NCBI GenBank assembly: GCA_963995505.1
Contig: OZ023186.1
Location: 15,073,570 to 15,137,569, forward strand
Length of the DNA: 64,000 bases
DNA from: Hypericum androsaemum
Taxonomy: Eukaryota > Streptophyta > Magnoliopsida > Malpighiales > Hypericaceae
Direction: 5' to 3'
Shown: piece by piece, positions 23,807-32,993 of the stretch
How the letters are laid out: every line of letters begins with the position of its first letter
How positions within the stretch are numbered: position 1 is the first letter of the stretch
Translations under genes and position numbers: made by a program
The notes under the pieces: model-generated
Seen by the model: the letters and a program-made list of their open reading frames with translations, nothing else
What the model was told of the DNA's origin: nothing
Database searches by the model: none

Positions 23807-24664
23807 GGGTCTCTTGGAAATATCATTTGCTCATCATTGTTTCTAATATTTCTTAATATCTGGACAACTAATGATCCAACGAATCTAGATTAGAGTTGTA
23901 TATAATATTTAAATTGTGGTAAATTTTTTTTTACAAATATGTACTATGACCTGTTATTAATTCTCAAAATTTCTTAATTAAACTAGAACGTCTTATTTAC
24001 GAAGTACTCGTTGATATTTTGTGTTTCTAAATAGCATTCGAATACTCCAACGGATTTATCTACAGCCCCTTTGAACTTTGATTAATCACCTTCCCACTCG
24101 TAAATCATCATTACACCTGAGTCAACAATAAAGTGACTCCTTATTTTTTTCTGTTTATTTTTTGGACACTCTCCGTTTACATTTTTGGCTCCGAGTGTCA
24201 TGCAAATGCGTCTTGGTATAGTAGAATTCGTACTCTTTTTCCCTCGTGTCCGAGTTAATTTAACCACACAATTTAATGATATTTAATCAACTACTGTCAT
24301 AAAAATAGCTAAAAATATTTTCTTATTTGACATTTTAGTGATACATTATAAAACATTATTAGAAACAAGTCTACTGCGACTGAGCAATCTTTGAATATAT
24401 AAATAATTTGCTTGCATTTGAATATATTGAATGACGTGATGATAAAGTTGGAGCTATCACATATGTATCAATTTTAGAAAAAATAATTTACATATTTTAT
24501 AGAATAAAATACTTTACTAAAAATGCGTAAAATTATATGGTATTAAAATAAATTTGGGTCTTATTTAATAGCTGCGTTTTTCCAATGTTAGGAAACCTTG
24601 CATCTGCACCGATTAAGAAGATTTTGTAATTCTAAAATTGAAGTAGAACCTTTAAGACGGGTAA
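23807..24664. other. intergenic, nothing recognised
   Basis: AT-rich sequence; short ORFs lack domains. Confidence 0.4.
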
Positions 24665-25301
24665 TTTATAATAGGGAAAATTACATCTAGAATTCTGGTA
24701 TTTGGTAAAATAGATGTTGAAAACTATGTAGTATATTTTCTGATTTTTTTTTTGGCAAAAAAGAACCCGAGATATATTAAGTAAAAGAAAACGAACAAGA
24801 CGGAGACAGAAATAAAAGAAACCTAAGACCTACCCCTGCTGATCCCACAAACTGGGCAGTCAAAGGGGTGGGTTCCAAAGATCAAAAAATCTCGAGAGAG
24901 CCCGAGACTCTAAATCCTACTCCGCAGAAACCCACAGGCAGGGCAGTCGGAGTGACGTCCCCTGCCAACAGGCAGGAGAAACGTCGCCTATCAAACTATC
25001 CCAGCGGAATCCACAAACCGGCCGTCTGGGGGTTCGGTGTCCCGACAATAGCCGAGAGGCCGAAATTCTGAAAAGAACCTAGCCTCGAGTTAACCCCTGC
25101 AAGGGTTCCACCCACCCTACCACTCGAGGAGAGAGAGAGAGACCATCCCGAACACCTAGCGTGAACGGTTGCAACCGGGGGCCTCAGTAAAAACCTATCG
25201 CCGCCAAACGATAGGAAAAAAGAGCGCCAAACCCGTTAGAGTTGCAGGGCCCTATTACAAAAACAAAACCGACAAAAAACAAGCAGGAGAAAACCGGATA
25301 G

Positions 25302-27205
25302 TCAAGGAACGAAGCGGTGAAAAGGCATGCCGGTAAGATCCCTGCCAATGTGTTTCAGGAGTGCCTGCGGGAAGTTCGACCACCAGCCACTTGTCGGGAT
25401 TTTTGTCATCGCGTCGGCTGCCGCGTTACCTTCACGAAAGATGTGCGAGACCCGAAAATGCATTTCAGTCCGAAGATGCTGTGTATGCGCCCACCTGTTT
25501 CTGAAGCGCCAAGGGACCTCCGCATGCTGAGCCTGAAAAAGATGAAGAACATATGTGGAGTCCGTCTCCAGCCACAAAAACATCCACCTATTATGGTGAG
25601 CAATTTCAATCGCAAACATGGCAGCAGTAAGTTCAGCTTCGAAGGCGAATCCAGTGCCCAAATGGTGCACAAAACATCCGCAGACAAAACCGCGATGATT
25701 CCGGAAGACTCCAGCGGCCGAGGAGGGACCAGGAGCCCCCTCAGCGCTGCCATCGGTGTTGCATTTGATCCAGGTCGGAAGCGGGCAGTGCCAAAAAACC
25801 TCTTTGATCACCGGGGCTTTACCTGGATGAGGGGTCACCCGAAAATAGAGTAATGTGGAGAGCTCCTCCTATGAACCAAAAGTGTGACCAACCTCCAGGG
25901 TTTCCGTTTCAGCAACAAGGTTCCTGATGAGGGTCATGACTGAGTCCAACGAGTGGGACTTGTTGTCAAAAATTCGCTGATTGAGTTCTGACCAAATGAC
26001 CCAGGCACACGAGGTGAAAGCGGTTCTCCACAGTGCCAGAAGTTGAGGGCTGAAAGATGCCTTCATTGCCTGTAAAAGTAGTTCATTGAAGCTAGCAGCT
26101 TCCCTCCACGGTAAGTGAAAAACTTCGAAAAGTTTTTTCCAGAGAGATGTCGAGTAGGTGCAGTGCCCTAAAAGGTGATCCAGCTCTTCGGTGTGATTCC
26201 TGCATAGTAAACAGATAGAGGGGCCGGTGAAGGCCCTGCGCCTGCGAAGAGATTCCGAGGTGGGGAGAGCTCCTAATATGGCTCGCCAGACGACAATCGA
26301 TCTGCGGGGAGGGATGAATCGGGCCCAAATCCACCTGCCCCAGCTAGTCTTGAGAAAAGTGGGTCGAAGACGTTCAAATGCCGCCTTGGAAGTGAGTAGA
26401 CCATCGGACGAGTGAGTCCACGCCATGTGATCTGAATCAGGAGGTCCCAGGTGATACTGTTGCAGGTCGTCAACAATGTGTGGAAAGGAGTTCAGAAAAT
26501 CTCTCTGGATCAGCCAGTTACCATTAGCACGGTAGTCCGAAATAGGGAAAACGCAGAGGTGGCGCATGTGTTCAGGGATCCCGGTCTTATCGGCGATAGT
26601 GTATCCTAACCAATTGTCTAGCCAGAAATTGGCCGAAGAGTTTTCCTCAATTATCATCTGTGATGCTTGCTGTATATCCTCATAGCAGAGACGGAAACCC
26701 TTCAGAAGCGAGGATCGTACATGTTCCCTCGGGACCTTTTTAGCAGACATATAAAGTCGATCTCTGAGCATCTCATAGTGAGCAGACTGATCGTACATGA
26801 TATTCCATGATAGTCGGTTCAAGAAGGCCAGGTTCATGTGAGCAATGGAACGAAGGCCAATACCACCTTCCTCACGAGGAGTACAAACCCTTTTCCAAGG
26901 TATAGAACAAGTGCCCCGACCATGAATGTCTCCAGTCCAGACAAAATTACGAACACAAGCATCAACTTGCTCAGTAAGTGAAGTTGGCCATTTATATATC
27001 ATCATATAGTGGGTTAGAGAGCTCTGAATCACCGATTGGGTCAAACAGACCCTACCTGCCATGGATAGTGATGTGCCTTTCCAGCGGGAAAATTTTGCCA
27101 GGATTTCATCCGCAAGTGCCTGCAAATACCTGCGACGAGGCGGACCCAGAAATAATGGAACTCCGAGGTACGTGATAGGGAGTGGTCCTTCAGAGATACG
27201 TAGGA
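25302..27205 (-). pseudogene. LINE ORF2, 3' part: RT end, zf-RVT, RNase H
   Basis: The minus-strand frame opens at about 27204 with GPLPITYLGVPLFLGPP, the conserved late RT motif, then LSMAGRVCLTQSV and IPWKRVCTPREEGGIGLRS. The zf-RVT module follows with LTSKAAFERL and CLLCRNHTEELDHLLGHC (about 26150-26210). The C-terminal RNase H shows its four acidic positions in KCNTDGSAEG, FEAELTAAM, LETDSTYVL and GNAAADAMTK, ending at 25302. The whole stretch stays in one frame with a single premature TAG at 25869-25871 between zf-RVT and RNase H. The missing RT core makes it non-functional. Confidence 0.88.
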
Positions 27206-27206
27206 G

Positions 27207-27240
27207 TATTCTTGGTATAATTTATCTTTCAAAAAAAAAT
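27207..27240 (+). mobile_element. SINE 3' tail at the LINE inversion junction
   Basis: GTATTCTTGGTATAATTTAT plus CTTTC and nine A residues matches the last 33 bp of the SINE at 21350-21460 with one substitution. None of the SINE body or its pol III boxes is present. It lies exactly between the inverted LINE halves, in the same orientation as and upstream of the LINE 5' end, separated from it by about 48 bp of AT-rich sequence. Confidence 0.75.
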
Positions 27241-27357
27241 ATTGCTTAATAAAAAAAATATTTGATAATAATATAATATTAATAATTCCCCCAAATTGGC
27301 GATCGTTGACTTTTCTGTTGACCGGTCGTCACCGCCGGATATACGCGGGCGCCGGTC

Positions 27358-30300
27358 ATGGCTCGGCCGCCACCGGATCCTGGCAACCCCGCGACTCCTC
27401 CTACGTTGAGCTCTGCGAGTGGGTACTCCGGATTCGCTCAGGATCTTCAATCTTCGTCTTTGGGTCTCCCCGGCACTGTTCATTGTCACTCTCATCCGGC
27501 GCCGCCCGTCTCCGCCGCTGTGGCGCTCCTCCCTCAGTGGCTCCCGGAGAACCTGGCGACCCTCCCTACGTCGCCCTTTTGGAGTGGGTACCCTCCGGTG
27601 GCCCTCCCGACGTCGGACCTTCTGCGGACCACTACGCAACACCACGTCGCTGCCGTGCCGCCCACCCACTCCTTCAATGGTCTGCCGCCAGTCCCTAGAC
27701 CACTCCCGCACTCTCCCTCGTCGAGTTTTCCGAGTGGGCTCCCTGGATTGCCTGCTCCCGGGCTCCTCCAATGCGAAAGTCGTCTGCCCGACCTGACTTT
27801 CGGCGCAGCTACGATGGCAGCCCCTGCACTAGATCCCCTTGTTGCAACGGCTTCAACCAATCCCGCAATGGCATCGCTTGCTGACTTTGTTGCCTTTGCT
27901 CGTAATTGTGTCCAGCTCAATCTTCCGCATGATGTTTTGATCGAGGTGCTGAAGGCCGCTCGTGCTCGTTCACTGCACACATCAGCGATTAGCAATCTCT
28001 CATCATTCCCGGCTGCTCCTAGCGAGGTCGGAGGCACTCTGCCAGGACGATCACTAGTCACGTATGATGGATCCCGAAGGGATGCTCCAGCGTCGTCAAA
28101 CCAGCTGGACACTATTATGCCTGCTGCGGAGAGCCTACCGCAGCTGCAGCATTCGGATATGGCCTCTCAGTTGGCTGCGACACGACCTCCTAAGCTGCAC
28201 ATGATCCCCTGGATTAATTCTTTGATTGATTGTGTGGCCCTTGCTTTGACGAATGGTTCCTCGGTTTCCTTTGACGATATTGTACGTTTGTGTGTTCAGC
28301 TCAATTTACCACAGGCCGTGATCTCTGATGTGGTGAGGGCTGCTCAGGAGCGTTCACAACTCGCTTACAATGCTGTCGGGGCTCCTCTCAGCCACGGGCA
28401 AGGCTTCATGGACCAACGAACTGAAGCTCAGCCCCTACCGCCGGATTCCTCTCTTACGGCTGGGGTTCCGGATGCCTCCTCATGTTGGCCTGCATGGCAG
28501 CCGAGTGCGAGCCCCCCTCCACCTCAGGACGTGCCCTGTAATGGCTTCTCCTCTTGCCTGATGCCCACACCTGTATTCTCACCAGCTGCTGCAGCTTTGG
28601 CTCCTCCTTCACAAGCAAGATTTATCCATCCCCGGGCCGTGATTGATTCTCCAGCTTGCCGCGCGCCTGCGAATGCCGCGGTTGATTTAACGGAGAATGA
28701 GTGCTTTGATTTGAATGGTTTTATGAGCTTATGTGCTAACTTGAATTTGCCTCAGACGGTAATCCCGGAAGTTCTAAAGGCTGCCATCGCTTGCTTTAAA
28801 AAAGCGCCTGAACAGAACATGTCCTCGTCACCTCCAGAGGCTACGACAGCTGCGAATGCCCCTCGACAGGCTTGTTTCCACCACTTGCCTCTTCCAGCTT
28901 CGTTAGCAGTCGATAACTCTCCCGCAGCTGATGCTTCACGGGTGGCAAGCAATGCACAACCTTCTCTTTTGCCGATTAACCTTCTGGCAGCCAACACAAG
29001 CACACCTTCGGTTGCTTTCCCCACAACCTTTTCAGAGGAACCGCGGACAGGTCAGCCTTTGAAGGCCTCAGCCCCGGCTGAGTCTCCCTCGGTGGGGCGA
29101 CCTTCCTATGCTGCTCTTACTACAACTAAGCCCGGGGGTTGGACCTACAGCGGTAACAATCTCAAACCTATTCTCAAAGGAGATCATTTTGCTGTTGTTT
29201 GCAATATGGAACGATCGGCAATTTGCGATAACTTTGGAAAAAGGACTTTCATTGGTCGTTTGATTACTCCGAAAGGATCTAAACCATGCTCTTCTTTTGA
29301 ATTGCGAGGTGAACTGACCAAGCTATGGAGTGCTTCCTCTTGGAGCATGATCTCACTGGGCCTAGGTTATTTTGGCTTCTGCTTTAAGACAGAACTGGAC
29401 AAAGACAAGATATGGTCCTCTCCTTCCTGGAAGTCCAAATATGGCACTGTTTTCTTACAACCTTGGACTCCATTTTTTAAACCCTCCAGAGCGACCTCCT
29501 CCAAAGCCAAAGTTTGGATCAAACTTGTTGGTCTCGCTATGGAACATGTTGCCTCTGACATCATTTTCGGAATTGCTGAAGCAGTTGGGGAGCCTATCAG
29601 GGTGGATACGGATGCTTTAAATCGCTCCAACGGCATCAATGTGAGAGTACTGGTGGAAATAGATATGACCAACAAAATCACAAACCAAGTTCTCCTGGAA
29701 TTATCCAATGGAATTCTTGTGATTGATATTGTAATTGAAGATTTACCTCTTTTTTGTGATCACTGTCGCATCACTGGTCATTCTAATGCTGTTTGCAGGA
29801 AACTTCACCCCAACTGTTCTGGTGTTTCTACTCACCGAAGTAAGGACTTGAGAGGCAAAAGGCCAATGCAGGCTCATCACTACCCACAAACCGAAAAGGT
29901 GACTGTTGGTAATGGAAGGATGGAGAGCAGGTGGCAGGAAAAGTCTACACAGGCCAACCCCATTGCTCAAACAGGTCTTGACAGGACACAGGGAGGCGTT
30001 TCCACTTCAAATGCCTTTCATGCTCTTGCCGATGAAGCTGCTCTGTCGGGGGAAGTCCTCGAAAATCCAACTACAGACAAGGACATACACTCACAACCCA
30101 GTGAAGGAGGGATCCCCCGGGAGAGACCCCCCTCTACTGACGGTCACATATCCCCCTCCCCCACTCCTGCTCGGATGGACGTGGAGTCTCCACCAACACA
30201 GTCCTCTAATTCCCCAGATACTGAGGCGAGAGCAATCGAGGAAAAAATTAGGGAGATAGACCCCCGCACTCGACCCACTTCGGACCAAGTACCTACTTCT

Positions 30301-30624
30301 GCTACTACTGTGCAAACTAACAATTTATCGGTTCTTGTTCTCTCAGGTTCCACTCCTGGTCTACCCGTAGACACAGCTGAAATAGGCACGGTTCATCACA
30401 GTTTTCCGACTGGAGCTATGCCTATCCCGGGAACTCGCAACACTGGGATCACGGTGGTTGATAAATGTAGCTCCCCTGCTTTGCGCTTCATGTCCAATGT
30501 GGCCACTGGCTGCCCTCACCAAGATGTGAATGCCCTGACAAGCTCAGCTTCGATGATAACCAGAAGCCAAACCTCACGACAGAACAAGTCGTCACTCCAA
30601 GACTTGCCCTCCCGGGCGCAATGA
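27358..30624 (+). CDS. LINE ORF1 protein (gag-like, DUF4283 and CCHC zinc knuckle)
   Basis: An uninterrupted 1088-codon frame, long for a plant L1 ORF1. The N-terminal half is Pro/Ser/Ala-rich and probably disordered. It contains three copies of a short motif around CVQLNLPHDV (C184), CVQLNLPQAV (C312) and CANLNLPQTV (C459), each followed by an EVLKAA/DVVRAA helix-like segment. A DUF4283-like RNA-binding region follows from about residue 600 (FIGRLITPKG, then SSFELRGELTKLW). A CCHC knuckle follows with ligands C800, C803, H808 and C813. The tail is Pro/Ser/Thr-rich. Such proteins coat LINE RNA and chaperone nucleic acids. The stop TGA overlaps the ORF2 start in ATGA (30621-30624). The exact start is uncertain because the frame is open at the N-terminus with few alternative signals. 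Confidence 0.85.
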   Translation: MARPPPDPGNPATPPTLSSASGYSGFAQDLQSSSLGLPGTVHCHSHPAPPVSAAVALLPQWLPENLATLPTSPFWSGYPPVALPTSDLLRTTTQHHVAAVPPTHSFNGLPPVPRPLPHSPSSSFPSGLPGLPAPGLLQCESRLPDLTFGAATMAAPALDPLVATASTNPAMASLADFVAFARNCVQLNLPHDVLIEVLKAARARSLHTSAISNLSSFPAAPSEVGGTLPGRSLVTYDGSRRDAPASSNQLDTIMPAAESLPQLQHSDMASQLAATRPPKLHMIPWINSLIDCVALALTNGSSVSFDDIVRLCVQLNLPQAVISDVVRAAQERSQLAYNAVGAPLSHGQGFMDQRTEAQPLPPDSSLTAGVPDASSCWPAWQPSASPPPPQDVPCNGFSSCLMPTPVFSPAAAALAPPSQARFIHPRAVIDSPACRAPANAAVDLTENECFDLNGFMSLCANLNLPQTVIPEVLKAAIACFKKAPEQNMSSSPPEATTAANAPRQACFHHLPLPASLAVDNSPAADASRVASNAQPSLLPINLLAANTSTPSVAFPTTFSEEPRTGQPLKASAPAESPSVGRPSYAALTTTKPGGWTYSGNNLKPILKGDHFAVVCNMERSAICDNFGKRTFIGRLITPKGSKPCSSFELRGELTKLWSASSWSMISLGLGYFGFCFKTELDKDKIWSSPSWKSKYGTVFLQPWTPFFKPSRATSSKAKVWIKLVGLAMEHVASDIIFGIAEAVGEPIRVDTDALNRSNGINVRVLVEIDMTNKITNQVLLELSNGILVIDIVIEDLPLFCDHCRITGHSNAVCRKLHPNCSGVSTHRSKDLRGKRPMQAHHYPQTEKVTVGNGRMESRWQEKSTQANPIAQTGLDRTQGGVSTSNAFHALADEAALSGEVLENPTTDKDIHSQPSEGGIPRERPPSTDGHISPSPTPARMDVESPPTQSSNSPDTEARAIEEKIREIDPRTRPTSDQVPTSATTVQTNNLSVLVLSGSTPGLPVDTAEIGTVHHSFPTGAMPIPGTRNTGITVVDKCSSPALRFMSNVATGCPHQDVNALTSSASMITRSQTSRQNKSSLQDLPSRAQ

Positions 30625-32404
30625 TGGTCCTTTTCTGGAACATTCGGGGTATCGGGAATGAGCATTCCCGGACCCAACTAAGGGAGCATTGCCTAAAACA
30701 CAAACCTCTTTGGTTAGCTATTGCGGAACCTATGGTGAATTTTGACAAGATCCACGACCGATACTGGATCTCTCTGGGTTACCGGCTTATTGGGATCAAT
30801 AGAAGAGCTAGTAAACTTCCTAGCATTTGGGTTTTCACTAGACAACCCGCGGGATCGATGGAGAATCTTGTGCTTTCTTCCTCACAGGCTATTGTTTTTC
30901 AGACCACTTGGCGGCAGCACACCTTCCTGATTGGCTTCATTTATGCTCATGTCAATTACTCTCCTAGACGCAAGCTTTGGGATGCCCTGATGAAACTTCC
31001 TCCTTTGCCCAAGTTGTTAATTGGTGATTTCAATGCTGTGTTAGGCGCTCATGAGAGAATGAGTCGCTGTCTCCCAAACCCTCGGTCCTGCATTGAGTTT
31101 CAGGCCTTTATCAGCGTTTGTGAACTTATGGATGTTCCTCTTACTGGCAGTAAATACACATATTCTAATGGCAAATATGCAGGGAACTACATGGAATCCC
31201 GAATTGATCGGGTTTTGACTTCTTGCTCCTTCATGGATCTCTGGCATTCGGTTAAGTGCATTGCTCTTCTCCGTAATACCTCTGACCACAGGCCTTTACT
31301 TTTGGACTGTCAGGAGGAACAGGATTACCTGGGAGCTCGCCCTTTTCGTTACCAAAATATGTGGTCCAAACACAATGACTTCTTGCAGGTGGTTCGATCT
31401 TCTTGGGCTGCTACCCCAACCTCTCCTAATGCCATGTGCTCCCTGATGACCAAGCTGCGCAGACTCAAACGCACCCTCCAAGCTTGGAACCGTGAGTCTT
31501 TTGGTGACATCAGACTTAACCTGGATCTCTCTTATACACAGGTGGAACTTGCTCAAGCTCGTATCGAAGACCTTGGTCCACTGGATGATCTTGTGTTGGA
31601 AGAAGCGGCGGCCTTGAGAAAGTACAACGTTACCCTGGAACAACACAGTCTCTTTCTAAGGCAGCAGGCTCGTATCACTTGGCTGCAGAATGGTGATCGT
31701 AACACTTCGTTTTTCCACAGGAGTGTTCAAATTCGAAGAAGTCATTTAGGTATTAATGCCCTTATGATTGATGGGATTATCTCTGAGGACAAAGCTAGGA
31801 TACGTGAGCATATTGTGACGTATTTTCAGGACCTTTTTTCTGATTCTCAGCAAGCACCTGTTTCCTCGCCTCTGATTAATCGTTTGATCACCAAGGAGGT
31901 CTCTGCTGAACAGAATGAGGATCTTCTTAGAGTTCCTTCGGCCAAGGAGGTTCGGGACACAGTTTTTGATATGGACCCTGACAGTGCCCCGGGTCCGGAT
32001 GGGTTTAGCGGACACTTTTTTCAGTCTACCTGGACTATCATTGGCTCGGACGTTACTAGTGCTGTGCAGGATTTCTTTTTGCAGGGACTACTTCCTGACA
32101 GGCTGAACTCGAACTTTGTTGTACTGATTCCCAAGATTCAAGAGGCTATCAAAGTGGAAGACTACAGGCTCATTGTGCTGGGCAACTTCTTGTATAAAGT
32201 GGTTACCAAGATTTTGGCCTCTCGGTTCGGCCTCATTATCTCAAAGCTACTCACCAGCCACCAGTTCGGCTTTGTCCCTGGGCGAAGAATTCATGATTGC
32301 TTGGCACTAGCTTCGGAGGGAATCAATTGCCTTGACAGAAGAAGAAGTTCCGGGAACATGGCCATCAAAGTGGACATTAGGAAGGCTTTCGACACGCTTA
32401 GCTG
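30621..32404 (+). pseudogene. LINE ORF2, 5' part: AP-type endonuclease and start of RT
   Basis: Starts MMVLFWNIRGIGNEHSRTQL and shows the endonuclease signatures AEPMV, IGDFNAVLG, SRIDRVLTS and TSDHRPLLL in order, within the first 220 or so residues. A linker and RT follow: TAWLQNGDRN-like WLQNGDRNTSFFH, DSAPGPDGFSGHFFQ, VLIPKIQ, HQFGFVPGRRI and the motif A region IKVDIRKAFDTLS. Homology stops at about 32404, before the expected Trp after DTLS, where Mutator TIR sequence resumes. Remaining codons to 32453 are not LINE. ORF2 starts inside the ORF1 stop (ATGA), suggesting coupled reinitiation. Confidence 0.88.
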
Positions 32405-32429
32405 TTGTAACCTCTCTAATTTAGATTTA

Positions 32430-32880
32430 TTATACTCTAGAATACCTGGCTGAAGTTTTTAATAGATTTTTTTATTTTATACTTGAAATGACGGTTGTAC
32501 CCTTGATCCGATTGACCTAAACCTCCGGTCATCTTCCCCGGTCATATTTTCAGCGAACATTCAACTCCGGCTATTCTCCGATTAGTTTTCCGACAACAAC
32601 CAAAACTCAACCAAAAAAATAAAACCATCACCGACGTCGACGAGGGAATCCCGACGAGCATCAACGCCGGCGTCCTCCCCTTTCTTCATCGGCAACCACT
32701 TTCCCATCCCAAGTCTTCAACTTTACGAGACCTATCACAAAAAGAATCGATCTTTACACGACGCTCTTCTTCCTCCACGCCAAGGAACCTGAAAGACGAG
32801 CTCCTAAGTGGAGACATGGATCTGGTCCTCCTACTCGTCGACTTGGTTTTCAATTGCCATTCCAACGTTGCTTAGATTAA
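32430..32880. other. GC-rich interior of the Mutator-like element, possible captured sequence
   Basis: Between the AT-rich TIRs lies a segment with coding-like composition (CGACGTCGACGAGG, CATCAACGCCGGCGTCC and similar). No long ORF survives and no parent gene was recognised. Capture of host exons is characteristic of Pack-MULEs; that reading is inference from composition. Confidence 0.45.
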
Positions 32881-32993
32881 TTGCTTGAAATTTTTAATTA
32901 GAGGGGTAACAAAATCAGAAAATAAATTACAAGGTTTGTATTGTCTATTTTATCAAATACTAAAATTCTAGATGTAATTTCCCCTTTATAATA

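Larger units (their letters stand above)
24744..32404. mobile_element. near full-length L1-type LINE with inverted 5' half
   Basis: The 3' part (24744-27205) reads on the minus strand: end of the RT, zf-RVT, RNase H, 3' untranslated region and A-tail (T run at 24744-24753 on plus). The 5' part (about 27289-32404) reads on the plus strand: leader, ORF1 and ORF2 through the endonuclease into RT motif A. The two 5' boundaries face each other. The two parts of ORF2 do not overlap; about 150 codons of RT, including the expected FADD catalytic box, are missing from both. This is the geometry produced by twin priming during target-primed reverse transcription. The element sits in the left TIR of a Mutator-like element. 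Confidence 0.85.
24674..32984. mobile_element. Mutator-like element interrupted by a LINE
   Basis: The left end GGGAAAATTACATCTAGAAT (24674) and the reverse complement of the right end GGGGAAATTACATCTAGAAT (32984) start imperfect inverted repeats. These run through TATTTGGTAAAATAGA and TATTTTCTGATTTT and, after the LINE, resume at about 32405 with TTGTAACCTCTCTAATTT, matching TTGTTACCCCTCTAATT in the right arm. A perfect 9-bp target duplication TTTATAATA flanks it (24665-24673, 32985-32993). Removing the LINE leaves an element of about 0.65 kb with TIRs near 100 bp and no transposase. Confidence 0.88.

Noticed and set aside
27229..28112. Long minus-strand ORFs (180 and 192 residues) opposite LINE ORF1
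   Set aside because: They are Arg/Gly-rich shadows of the Pro/Ser-rich ORF1 frame, without domains.
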